A stretch of DNA of 64,000 nt. It comes from Psychroserpens burtonensis DSM 12212 (lineage in GTDB: Bacteria > Bacteroidota > Bacteroidia > Flavobacteriales > Flavobacteriaceae). The position numbers and the translations under genes were made by a program. The notes below the pieces were generated by a model that saw nothing but the letters and a program-made list of their open reading frames with translations, was not told where the DNA came from and did no database searches. Shown here in pieces: positions 18,897 through 27,462 of this stretch; the first letter of the stretch is position 1, and every line of letters starts with the position of its first letter. The stretch lies in contig NZ_KE384347.1 in NCBI RefSeq assembly GCF_000425305.1, positions 126,457-190,456 on the forward strand. The letters are read 5' to 3'.

Positions 18897-20585
18897 TTAT
18901 TGATACACTCTTACATAATCAATTTCCATTGAGTCTTGCGTGAAACCCGGATCTATTGTTCCTCCTAGTGTTCCACCCATAGCGATATTCAGAATTAAGA
19001 AAAAGTCACTGTCAAATGGTAAATCTGGCGAGTTAGCAACGGTATGATAGACGTTATCATCTACCAAAAATGTGATGGTATCTGGTGTCCATTCCATAGT
19101 ATAATTATGAAATTCTGTTGTTGAAGTTGTTAACACAGTACTACCAGAATCTCCAGCACCTGGAGAGACTGCAGGATGGTGAGCTGTTGCTAAAACTGTA
19201 TTTTTATCCTGTCCTTTTTGCTCCATAATATCTAGTTCACCACAAGCAGGCCATATGTTTGTTTGATAGTCTTCTCCTAAGGTCCAAATTGCAGGCCAAG
19301 TCCCTTGAGAAGCAGGAAGTTTAGCTCTTACTTCTACTCTTCCATAGGTAAACTCATATAAATCTTCAGATTTCAGGCGAGCAGAGGTATAACCACTTCC
19401 GTCAGCCTTCGCTGTGATTTTTAAGAAACCATTTTCTATAATTACATTTTCAGCATTATTCGTATACGATTGTAATTCTTGATTTCCCCATCCACTTACT
19501 CCATTACCAAGGTCGTAAGTCCATTTGGTAGCATCTGGTGCTCCGTCAGCATCAAATTCATCTTCCCACACTAAATCATTGTATACAGTGTTGAACTCTT
19601 GAGTAGGTAATGTTGTTGTGAATTTTTGATACCAAGCCAAAACAGGATTAGCATTATCAAAAAATCGTACATACAGATAATTATTATCCACTTCTAAAAT
19701 CTCATAAGATGTCACTCCAGTGTAATATCCCATAAACCCATCATTAGAGAAATTCATAACCGTACCTCTTGGTGCTGGAAAATTCGGATCTGCAACTTGA
19801 GACCAATCTGTCTCAGTTGGTGCTAAAGAAATTGTACTCTCCGCTGACGTGTCAAAATCAAAACAAGTATCTTCAAATTCTCCAAATGTTTGTCCGACGG
19901 CTGATCCACTTGCCCAATTAAAGAATGTTTGACCATTATTATTTTGATTAAATGTAAGGGTCTCATCAGCACTCAAAGCAAATGATAGCGTAAAATCACA
20001 AAAGCAGTCGGAGTCATCACTTCCACATTTACCAAAAGCAGCTGTAGAGTCGTATTGAGGAAACCAGTGACCGTTGAGATCACCATCATCAGCATTATCT
20101 TGAGCTAACGTTGGACCAACACCTAAATGTCCTGCTTCATCAAGTTTAGGATACCATATTTTAGAATTCCCTTCACCTCCACTTAAAAACACTTTAGCCT
20201 CTAAGTCAGAGAAAGAACTAAAAACGTCCACATCTATTGTTCCCGTTGTTAAAACACCACCAGTACCTACTGCACTAACAACTACAGTATATGTGTTTAA
20301 ACCTACTACACTATAGCGATGCGTCTTAACACCTGATGGCACAGCACTTTCAGTACCATCACCAAATTGGAAATTATAACTTAAGGCATTATCCGCAGAG
20401 GCCGTTAAATTAACAAACCCGCTACCGTCACCATTTGGATTTTCAGCATCTACTCCTAGGACCTCTGCTGTTATCACCAAATTTGTTGGCACTATAATAG
20501 CTCCAACTTCTGCCTCATCTTCCTGACAATTCACAAAAAATGCGAGCGTAAGAATTAAGGTTGCAATTTTAATTATATTTTTCAT
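18897..20585 (-). CDS. GH16 laminarinase lipoprotein with PKD and accessory domain
   Basis: 562 residues. A lipoprotein signal ends at FVNC (C20). A PKD-like Ig domain lies at about 35-125 (NFQFGDGTESAVPSGVKTHR). A middle domain of unknown type spans about 135-320 (LGVGPTLAQDN, then YVRFFDNANPVLAWYQKF), which resembles the 162-residue repeats of the neighbouring surface protein. The GH16 domain covers about 330-562, with the catalytic signature GELDIMEQKG (E450 nucleophile, D452, E455 acid/base) and a C-terminal MEIDYVRVYQ, as in subfamily 3 laminarinases. The endo-beta-1,3-glucanase role at the cell surface is established for the family; the specific substrate is inferred. It is the last gene of the susC block, 12 bp after the surface-protein gene. 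Confidence 0.93.
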   Translation of the reverse strand: MKNIIKIATLILTLAFFVNCQEDEAEVGAIIVPTNLVITAEVLGVDAENPNGDGSGFVNLTASADNALSYNFQFGDGTESAVPSGVKTHRYSVVGLNTYTVVVSAVGTGGVLTTGTIDVDVFSSFSDLEAKVFLSGGEGNSKIWYPKLDEAGHLGVGPTLAQDNADDGDLNGHWFPQYDSTAAFGKCGSDDSDCFCDFTLSFALSADETLTFNQNNNGQTFFNWASGSAVGQTFGEFEDTCFDFDTSAESTISLAPTETDWSQVADPNFPAPRGTVMNFSNDGFMGYYTGVTSYEILEVDNNYLYVRFFDNANPVLAWYQKFTTTLPTQEFNTVYNDLVWEDEFDADGAPDATKWTYDLGNGVSGWGNQELQSYTNNAENVIIENGFLKITAKADGSGYTSARLKSEDLYEFTYGRVEVRAKLPASQGTWPAIWTLGEDYQTNIWPACGELDIMEQKGQDKNTVLATAHHPAVSPGAGDSGSTVLTTSTTEFHNYTMEWTPDTITFLVDDNVYHTVANSPDLPFDSDFFLILNIAMGGTLGGTIDPGFTQDSMEIDYVRVYQ

Positions 20586-20596
20586 ATCAATTTTTT

Positions 20597-21536
20597 TCTA
20601 AATTTTTACAAGTTTATATTGCCAAAATACTCCTCCTCCAATGTCTATATTGACGTTCATAGTATTTGCGTCTACGAATGTTACATTATAAGTTATAGCG
20701 GCTGGTAGCGCGACGGCTGGTAATTCTCCTTGATTATTTGCTTTTGCAAGTCCTATGTACGAACCTGCTCCATTTAAAGTAATAGTACCCGCGGCTTGAT
20801 TATAAACATAGGTTGCAGGATTAGAACCATCATGAGGCGCTACTGGTGTTCCACAAGAATCTGTACCACCTTGCCATCCTTCAATCCAACTCTCTGCTCC
20901 TAAATCGTTTGTAAATGATCCATCAGTACCAAACACATAATTATCATCATAATAGCAAGCTCTTAATACAACACAATCTACATCACAAGAAAAGAAACTC
21001 ACATCACCAACTGCCGGTCCAATACCTAAAGCTCCTGCTTCTGGTGCCATTTGCCAAGTTCCTGACAAAGGATTAGCAGTTACTCCATCTCGTACTAATT
21101 TATATTGCCAATAAACTCCACCACCAATGTCTATATTAACATCCATCGCGTTTGGCCCCGTTAATGATACATTATATATGATAGAACTCGGAACTGCTAC
21201 CGCTGGTAATTCTCCCTGATTATTTGCCTTGGCTAAACCAATGTAAGCACCTATTCCATTAAGTGTTACTGTACCCGCTGTCTCGTCATAAATATATGTT
21301 GCAGGATTTGATCCATCATGCGGTGCAACTGGTGCTCCACAAGAATCTCCTCCGCCTTGCCATCCTTCAATCCAACTCTCTGTACCAAGATCATTTGAAA
21401 AGGAACCATCAGAACCAAAAACATAAGTATCATCATAATAACATGCTCTTAATTCTACACAGTCTGCATCACAAGAGAAAAAACTCACATCTCCAACAGC
21501 TGGTCCTATACCTAAAGAACCAGCAACTGGTGCCAT
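20597..21536 (-). repeat. 486-bp tandem repeat encoding two copies of a 162-aa domain
   Basis: The segment encoding GIGPAVGDVSFFSCD recurs with a period of 486 bp (marks ending at 21050 and 21536). The two copies are similar but clearly diverged, so this duplication is older than the 756-bp repeat at 6721-8240. Confidence 0.8.
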
Positions 21537-22691
21537 TCTCCAAGTCCCTTCTAAACCTTCAGGAACATCTCCTGGAGCTCTATAGAAATACACATTATCA
21601 ATAAAGAAATCAAATGTACCTGTTGGTAATCCTGAAAAAATTAATTGTTGAATAGAACTTATAGAAGTCATTCCTGCATCTGTAAAATCACTCATTGGTA
21701 TATCAATAGAAACCCATTCGTTCTGCGGAAGATCTTCAAAAACGATTTCTGCTTCTGTACCGACACCCAGATCTACTAATTTAATTCTGAACGTTGTTGC
21801 ATTTACACTCCAAAAATCTAAGTGAAATGCATCCATTTGAGTCGCATTAACTGCATCATCTCCATAAAACTCAACACCTACAAAATCTGCATCAGCATAA
21901 AACTTAGTATCGTTTCCTTCTATTTGAAGATCTGTTAACACACTTGTACTCCACTCTGATCTCCAAGAACTCACATTTACATCTAGATCGTATAAATTAC
22001 TAAACATTGAAATCACATCTGAATCTGCTCTAAAAGCAGGTATTGGTGCAGCCGTTAATGGTTGCAAAATCTCAGTAACTACAAACTCTTCTGTAAACGT
22101 TGTTGTTTCAATTGCTGCACTAAAGGCAGTAACTAAGACGGTATACGTTCCCGCAACATCATAACTAAAAGAAATCGTTTCACCTATATTTGTCATGATT
22201 GGCTCCGTTCCAACTATACCAAAGTCCACTTCAAAAGACATCGCAAAATCTGCAGATGCAGTTACATTTACTTGTCTTGAGACTGCTGCGTCGTTCTCAA
22301 TAGTGACTACTAAGTTTTCTGGTGCATTGAATGACACCGCTACCTCTTGAATTAAAGTCGTTGTCAAACCATTTATACCAATTGCTGTAATTGTAGCTTG
22401 GTATATTCCTTCTAAGTATACGTGCTCTATATCAATTCCTGGTTGAACTGTACTAGCTACATCAGAACCGTCACCAAAATCTATGTTAAACGATGTTACC
22501 CCTTGCGCCAAAGGCGTAAGTGTTACGAGACCTGTATTATCTTGAGTTACGACTAGATTCACAGCAACATTAGTCGGCGCTGGAACGTCATCCACAAAAT
22601 TTGTGTTATCATCATCTTGTGCACAGCCATAAATCGCCAGTGCTATGAGACAAATACTAAATACATATTTTACTAGTTTCATATTTCTCAA
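20598..22691 (-). CDS. Surface glycan-binding lipoprotein: PKD domains, CBM, two 162-aa repeats
   Basis: 697 residues with a lipoprotein signal ending at YGC (C23). Two PKD-like domains come first (FNIDFGDGSD near 70; FEVDFGIVG near 150). Then comes a CBM-like module (about 222-372, DVISMFSNLY to FFIDNVYFYR), the same type as the three modules of the protein encoded at 6024-8336. Two copies of a 162-residue domain end the protein (W(R/Q)MAP-AG-LGIGPAVGDVSFF to YWQYKLV); a third, distant relative sits inside the GH16 lipoprotein. There is no catalytic motif. Position right after susD is the usual place for a SusE/SusF-like or SGBP-B-like protein that captures polysaccharide outside the cell. 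Laminarin as ligand is inferred. Confidence 0.88.
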   Translation of the reverse strand: MRNMKLVKYVFSICLIALAIYGCAQDDDNTNFVDDVPAPTNVAVNLVVTQDNTGLVTLTPLAQGVTSFNIDFGDGSDVASTVQPGIDIEHVYLEGIYQATITAIGINGLTTTLIQEVAVSFNAPENLVVTIENDAAVSRQVNVTASADFAMSFEVDFGIVGTEPIMTNIGETISFSYDVAGTYTVLVTAFSAAIETTTFTEEFVVTEILQPLTAAPIPAFRADSDVISMFSNLYDLDVNVSSWRSEWSTSVLTDLQIEGNDTKFYADADFVGVEFYGDDAVNATQMDAFHLDFWSVNATTFRIKLVDLGVGTEAEIVFEDLPQNEWVSIDIPMSDFTDAGMTSISSIQQLIFSGLPTGTFDFFIDNVYFYRAPGDVPEGLEGTWRMAPVAGSLGIGPAVGDVSFFSCDADCVELRACYYDDTYVFGSDGSFSNDLGTESWIEGWQGGGDSCGAPVAPHDGSNPATYIYDETAGTVTLNGIGAYIGLAKANNQGELPAVAVPSSIIYNVSLTGPNAMDVNIDIGGGVYWQYKLVRDGVTANPLSGTWQMAPEAGALGIGPAVGDVSFFSCDVDCVVLRACYYDDNYVFGTDGSFTNDLGAESWIEGWQGGTDSCGTPVAPHDGSNPATYVYNQAAGTITLNGAGSYIGLAKANNQGELPAVALPAAITYNVTFVDANTMNVNIDIGGGVFWQYKLVKI

Positions 22692-22701
22692 TTTTTATTT
22701 T

Positions 22702-24165
22702 TTAATATCCTGTATTTTGTTGCCAATTTCCATTAGAGAATTGAATTTCTTCAAAAGGGATTGGGAATACTTCATGTTTATTTGGTGAAAAACCATCAAT
22801 TTCATTTCCGCGACCAGTTCTCACTAAATCAAAGAAATGATGACCTTCACCAACCAACTCTACACGTCTTTCTTTATAGATTGCATCTCTTAAGGCATTT
22901 CCTGACGTTAACACATCATCTAAAGTTGCTCTTGTACGCACTCTATTTAAATAGAGTCTTGCTTTATCGTCACTGATAGCACCTCTATTAAACGCTTCTG
23001 CAGCCATTAATAAAACATCTGCGAAGCGAATAGCTCTGTAGTTGTTAGGGTTTGTTAATCTTAAATCCCCTTGAGCGTCAGAACTTCTTATTCTAGGTAA
23101 ATACTTTCTATTGAAAAATCCAGTATGCTCAAATCCAGTTCCAAACATAGCACCTGTATCTGCAGCCCAAGCTTCAATATCTAATATAGCAACGTCCTTA
23201 CGAATATCACCAGCTTCAAATTCATCAACTACATCTTGTGTTGGAACATTAAAGCTAAAACCAGTAGTAAATGTCGACCCTGTATAATCACGAATCCCAT
23301 TGAAACCAACAGCAACATTACCCTCACTGCACTGCAAACAGTCAAAACTAGCTCCTTGACCATCTGTATATTGCACTTCAAATACAGACCCTAGACCGTT
23401 TTCACCTTGGGTTTCAAAAATAGAACTATAATCTACTTCTAAACCATAAGGACCATTCTGGATAAGATTTTCTAAAACAATAGCTGCCTCAGAGAACTTT
23501 TCTTGATATAAATATACTTTTCCTAATAGTGCTTCTGCAGAACCTTTTGTAGCTCTTCCAATTTGGGGTGCAGTATAACTCAGGGTATTTGAAGCAAATA
23601 TTAAATCAGCCTCGATTAAAGCATACACGTCTTCTACTGGACTTCTTGGGATTATTGTCTCATCACCTACTTGAAATCTTGTTTCCTTTAATGGCACTGG
23701 ACCAAACCACTTTACCAATTCAAAATAGTAATAGGCTCTTAAAAAGCGTGTTTCTGCTATAATAATCTCTTTGCCTTCAAAGTCTGTTTTATCTTGAAAT
23801 TCTAAAATATAATTAGTTCTGTTAACTCCCGCATACATATAACCCCAAATATCACGTAGATTACTATTTACAGGCGTATGAATCATATCATCTATTTGTT
23901 GCCATCCAATAACATCTGTAGCATTTTCTCCACCACATAGTGTATTATTAGAAGCAATTTCCCCTAAAATAACATTAGCATAACTTGATTGTAATAAATC
24001 ATAAGCCCCTACCAAGGCATTGTAATAATCTGATTCTGAATTAAAATAGGTTTCAGAATCTATCGTATAAGGAGCTGTCCTTTCATTAATGAAGTTATCC
24101 GTACATCCCGAGACCGGGAATAATATGGTGAAGACCACCATTAAATTTATTAATTTATTTTTCAT
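22702..24165 (-). CDS. susD: SusD/RagB-family outer-membrane glycan-binding lipoprotein
   Basis: 487 residues with a lipoprotein signal ending at VSGC (C21). The N-terminal part has the SusD tetratricopeptide-like helices (YFNSESDYYNALVGAYDLL; RFLRAYYYFELVKWFG near 135-150). The C-terminal part has NYRAIRFADVLLMAAEAFNR and YLNRVRTRA, then RRVELVGEGHHFFDLVRTGR, all hallmarks of the family. SusD proteins act as a lid on the SusC porin and bind the glycan at the surface. It lies 11 bp downstream of susC and 10 bp upstream of the surface-protein gene, clearly one operon. Confidence 0.96.
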   Translation of the reverse strand: MKNKLINLMVVFTILFPVSGCTDNFINERTAPYTIDSETYFNSESDYYNALVGAYDLLQSSYANVILGEIASNNTLCGGENATDVIGWQQIDDMIHTPVNSNLRDIWGYMYAGVNRTNYILEFQDKTDFEGKEIIIAETRFLRAYYYFELVKWFGPVPLKETRFQVGDETIIPRSPVEDVYALIEADLIFASNTLSYTAPQIGRATKGSAEALLGKVYLYQEKFSEAAIVLENLIQNGPYGLEVDYSSIFETQGENGLGSVFEVQYTDGQGASFDCLQCSEGNVAVGFNGIRDYTGSTFTTGFSFNVPTQDVVDEFEAGDIRKDVAILDIEAWAADTGAMFGTGFEHTGFFNRKYLPRIRSSDAQGDLRLTNPNNYRAIRFADVLLMAAEAFNRGAISDDKARLYLNRVRTRATLDDVLTSGNALRDAIYKERRVELVGEGHHFFDLVRTGRGNEIDGFSPNKHEVFPIPFEEIQFSNGNWQQNTGY

Positions 24166-24176
24166 CTTTGGTGTTT

Positions 24177-27100
24177 TTAAAAATTAAGATTTAGGCCTAC
24201 TGAATATGTTCTTGGCACTGGATAAAAACCAGAATCAATTCCTCCTCCAATTGGAGCTCCATTAGAAGCACTTGGATCAAAACCTCTATATTTTGTAAAT
24301 GTATGCAAGTTATCTACTCTTCCATACACACGCACTTTAGAGATACTAAACTTATCTGTCCAATTCACAGGTAAGGTATATCCTAGTTGAATATTTTGAA
24401 TTCTAATAAAAGACGCATCTTCAACATAGAAATCTGAAAACACAGTATTAGTAGTTGCACCATTTGTAACTCTTGGCACAGTATTACTAGTCCCAGGTCC
24501 AGTCCAACGGTCTAACACATAATTAAGTCTATTCACATCTGTTAATGTACGCTCGTAATTACGCACCATGTCGTTGCCTATAGAGGCAAACGTATAGGCT
24601 ACAAAATCAAATCCTTTATATTTAAAATTTAAGTTTAAACCCATAGTTACATCTGGAATAGGATCCCCAATATTTGTTCTATCATTAGCATCAATATTTC
24701 CATCACCATTTAAATCTTTATAGCGAATGTCTCCAGGCGAAGCAGGAGCTCCTAAATCCAACTGCGAAGGATGTGCATCAACTTCTGCTTGATTTTGAAA
24801 GATTCCATCGGTTTGTAGACCGAAAAAATATCCTATAGGATTCCCAACATCCATTCGTGAAGGTGGCAACTGACCTACACCAAAACTTCCACCTTCTATG
24901 AAACCCGTACTATTTTTCACTTCCAAAACCTCATTTTGAAGAGTTGTGATGTTATAATTAATCCCGAAGCTAAAATCATCAGAAAAATTATCTCTATAAC
25001 CAATTGCAAATTCAAAACCTCTATTCTCTACGGTACCTGCGTTGACAGTAGGCGAACCAGCTCCTGGTGCAATAACACCTGTAATTAGTGATACAGGAAT
25101 ATCTTGGATTAACAAGTTATCTCTAGTATTTATAAAGTAATCAGCGGTAATATCAACTCTGTTATTAAAAAGTTTCATATCCAATCCAACATCAAATTTC
25201 TTTGATTCTTCCCACTGCAAGTCAGGGTTAGGCAAAACGCCTATAGCCTGACCTACGACTAAGGTATTATTAAACACAGTTTCTGCTTCTCCATTCAACA
25301 AACCAGCAAAACGTTCATCACCAATTAAATCACTTCCTAAAATACCATAACTCACTCTAAACTTTAGAAAACCTATAGAATTCACATTATCAAAAAATCC
25401 TTCATCAGACATAATCCACCCAGCAGTAAATGAAGGAAAAAATCCAACTTGATTTCCTGGTCCAAATCTAGTAGACGAATCTCTTCTAGCCATTGCAGAA
25501 AACAAATACTTACCCTTATAATCATATTGAAAACGCGCTAAAAATGATAAACGTCTCACATCATACTGATAAGACCCAACATCTCTAACTCCCTGTGCGC
25601 TGGTACCTTCAGCAAGAGCAATGTCTGCAAATTCCCATGAATTGTTTGGAACGTCAAATCCTGTTGCGAATAGACCGTTACCAAACGTTTGAAAAATTGT
25701 TGTTCCTAACGTAAGATTCACATTGTGATCATCCCCAAATTTGTTATTGTAAGTTCCGAAAATATCTAGAGAGTAATCATTATCATTTATCGAATTTTGA
25801 CTTACACTACTTCTCGGTACGTCAAACACTTTTCCTCCAAAATCAACTTCTTTACTAAAGCTTTTACCTTCACTATTAGATGAGTTAAAACCAATTCGTG
25901 ATGTTAACATCACCTTATCCAAAATATCATATTCCAAACTTATAGTACCGTTTAATTTTCTTAAGTCATAATCATTAAACGTATTTTGAATCTGAGCAAT
26001 TGGATTAATAATTTCAATCCCTAAACCAGGTGAAGTCGGAAATAATGTTGGTTGACCATTGCTATCTAGAGCACTTAACGTCGCAGGCGCATTTAAAGCG
26101 TTAAACAAAACAGAGCCTAAACCATTATCATTAATAGCATCATTGTCTATATACGTATAAATTGCATTTGCTTTAAATCTCAGTTTATCACTAATATCTG
26201 CTCCTAAAGATAATCGCGCTGTATTTCTTCGGAAATCTGATTTCTTTGGAGCAATAATACCTTGTTGATATAAATGTGAACCACTAAAGGCGTAGGTTAT
26301 TTTCTCAGAACCACCCGAAACTGTGAAATCATGACTTATAATTGGAACCCCAGTATTAAATATTTCATCTTGCCAATCTGTACCAGCTCCTAAATTTGAA
26401 ATATCTGGAAAAGGAGCTCCTTGACCATCTGCAGCATAACCTTCATTCAAAATTAAAGCATATTCCGAGGCGTTCAATAAATTCAAGCGATTTGAAGATT
26501 CTTGAAAACCCGTATACGTATTGTAAGAGACCGTTGTTTTTTGATTTTTCTTTCCACTTTTTGTAGTAATTAGTACCACTCCATTTGCACCAATAGTACC
26601 ATAAATTGCAGCCTGCGCATCTTTTAAAACAGTGATGGTCTCAATATCATTAGGATTTAATATACTTAAATCACCAACATAACCATCTATTATTACTGTT
26701 GGGCCTGCTGCTCCATTAGTACCTATACCTCTAATTCTAATATCTAAACCTGCACCTGGCGATCCAGATTGTGAGGTCACATTAACTCCTGAAACCGTAC
26801 CTTGGAGAGCCTGCTCAACCTTAATCGGCTGAAACTCTCTAAGTTGCTTTGCACTTACAATAGAAACCGCGCCAGTAACATCACGTTTCTTTTGTGTACC
26901 ATATCCAATTACCACAACTTCATCAAGTGACTCTGTATCCTCTATAAGGACAACATTTAAGACATCTCCATTTTTCACTACTACTTCTTGATTTTGATAT
27001 CCTATGTATGTAAATACCAAAACAGAATTTATTTCAACATTTTTAATTTCAAAATTACCATCAAAATCTGTTGATGCACCTTTTGCGGTGCTCTTTACTA

Positions 27101-27227
27101 ATACGTTTACTCCAGGCAATGGTTGCCCAGAAGCTTGATCTGTAACTGTTCCCTTAATAGTTACTTCTTGGCCAAAGGCGAAACAAGTAAAAAAGATAAA
27201 CAGTATGGATAAAAGTTTTGTTGTCAT
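24177..27227 (-). CDS. susC: SusC/RagA-family TonB-dependent outer-membrane transporter
   Basis: 1016 residues with a signal peptide (1-19, ending FAFG). A carboxypeptidase-D-regulatory-like domain follows (about 22-105; GTVTDQASGQPLPGVNVLVK). Then come the SusC-type TonB/plug region (DEVVVIGYGTQKKRDVTGAV near 102; GVNVTSQSGSPGAGLDIRIR) and a 22-strand beta-barrel ending in aromatic YSVGLNLNF. It should import beta-glucan oligosaccharides across the outer membrane using TonB energy, with SusD as lid. It is the first gene of the PUL operon, with a good -7 box 21 bp before the ATG. Confidence 0.96.
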   Translation of the reverse strand: MTTKLLSILFIFFTCFAFGQEVTIKGTVTDQASGQPLPGVNVLVKSTAKGASTDFDGNFEIKNVEINSVLVFTYIGYQNQEVVVKNGDVLNVVLIEDTESLDEVVVIGYGTQKKRDVTGAVSIVSAKQLREFQPIKVEQALQGTVSGVNVTSQSGSPGAGLDIRIRGIGTNGAAGPTVIIDGYVGDLSILNPNDIETITVLKDAQAAIYGTIGANGVVLITTKSGKKNQKTTVSYNTYTGFQESSNRLNLLNASEYALILNEGYAADGQGAPFPDISNLGAGTDWQDEIFNTGVPIISHDFTVSGGSEKITYAFSGSHLYQQGIIAPKKSDFRRNTARLSLGADISDKLRFKANAIYTYIDNDAINDNGLGSVLFNALNAPATLSALDSNGQPTLFPTSPGLGIEIINPIAQIQNTFNDYDLRKLNGTISLEYDILDKVMLTSRIGFNSSNSEGKSFSKEVDFGGKVFDVPRSSVSQNSINDNDYSLDIFGTYNNKFGDDHNVNLTLGTTIFQTFGNGLFATGFDVPNNSWEFADIALAEGTSAQGVRDVGSYQYDVRRLSFLARFQYDYKGKYLFSAMARRDSSTRFGPGNQVGFFPSFTAGWIMSDEGFFDNVNSIGFLKFRVSYGILGSDLIGDERFAGLLNGEAETVFNNTLVVGQAIGVLPNPDLQWEESKKFDVGLDMKLFNNRVDITADYFINTRDNLLIQDIPVSLITGVIAPGAGSPTVNAGTVENRGFEFAIGYRDNFSDDFSFGINYNITTLQNEVLEVKNSTGFIEGGSFGVGQLPPSRMDVGNPIGYFFGLQTDGIFQNQAEVDAHPSQLDLGAPASPGDIRYKDLNGDGNIDANDRTNIGDPIPDVTMGLNLNFKYKGFDFVAYTFASIGNDMVRNYERTLTDVNRLNYVLDRWTGPGTSNTVPRVTNGATTNTVFSDFYVEDASFIRIQNIQLGYTLPVNWTDKFSISKVRVYGRVDNLHTFTKYRGFDPSASNGAPIGGGIDSGFYPVPRTYSVGLNLNF

Positions 27228-27247
27228 ATCATATAATTGTTATAATC

Positions 27248-27255
27248 CAAACTTA
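27248..27255 (-). promoter_or_regulatory. susC promoter -7 box
   Basis: Minus-strand TAAGTTTG is a perfect TAnnTTTG. It would place transcription start near 27241, giving a leader of about 14 bases before the susC ATG. The shared 23-bp element starts about 36 bp upstream, a fitting place for an activator. Confidence 0.6.
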
Positions 27256-27290
27256 CATAGCGTTTATAAGAATTCAGTAAAAATCACCAA

Positions 27291-27313
27291 TACAAAAAAC
27301 ATACATCGCAATA
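27291..27313 (-). promoter_or_regulatory. 23-bp element upstream of the susC promoter
   Basis: 21 of 23 bases match the element at 2287-2309 (core CATACATCG on the plus strand with a preceding A run). Its place just upstream of the -33 region suggests an activator site, by inference. Confidence 0.45.
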
Positions 27314-27421
27314 TTTTAAAGCTAAATTAAAGATATTCTCTAAAAAACGAGTTTTCTAGGGAGTTAGAAGATGTGTTAATTAACATAACTATAACGTTGT
27401 AAAGGTTCAAAAAACCAAAAT

Positions 27422-27443
27422 GTAGTGGTAATGTATAGTTAGT
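27422..27443 (-). promoter_or_regulatory. GTAGTGG-type tandem repeat upstream of susC
   Basis: GTAGTGGTAAT followed at 11 bp by GTATAGTTAGT. With the preceding AT, 14 of 15 bases match the site at 8587-8601. It lies 195 bp before the susC start and 20 bp past the regulator's stop codon. Confidence 0.45.
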
Positions 27444-27462
27444 TATGCAGCTTGTATAGTTT

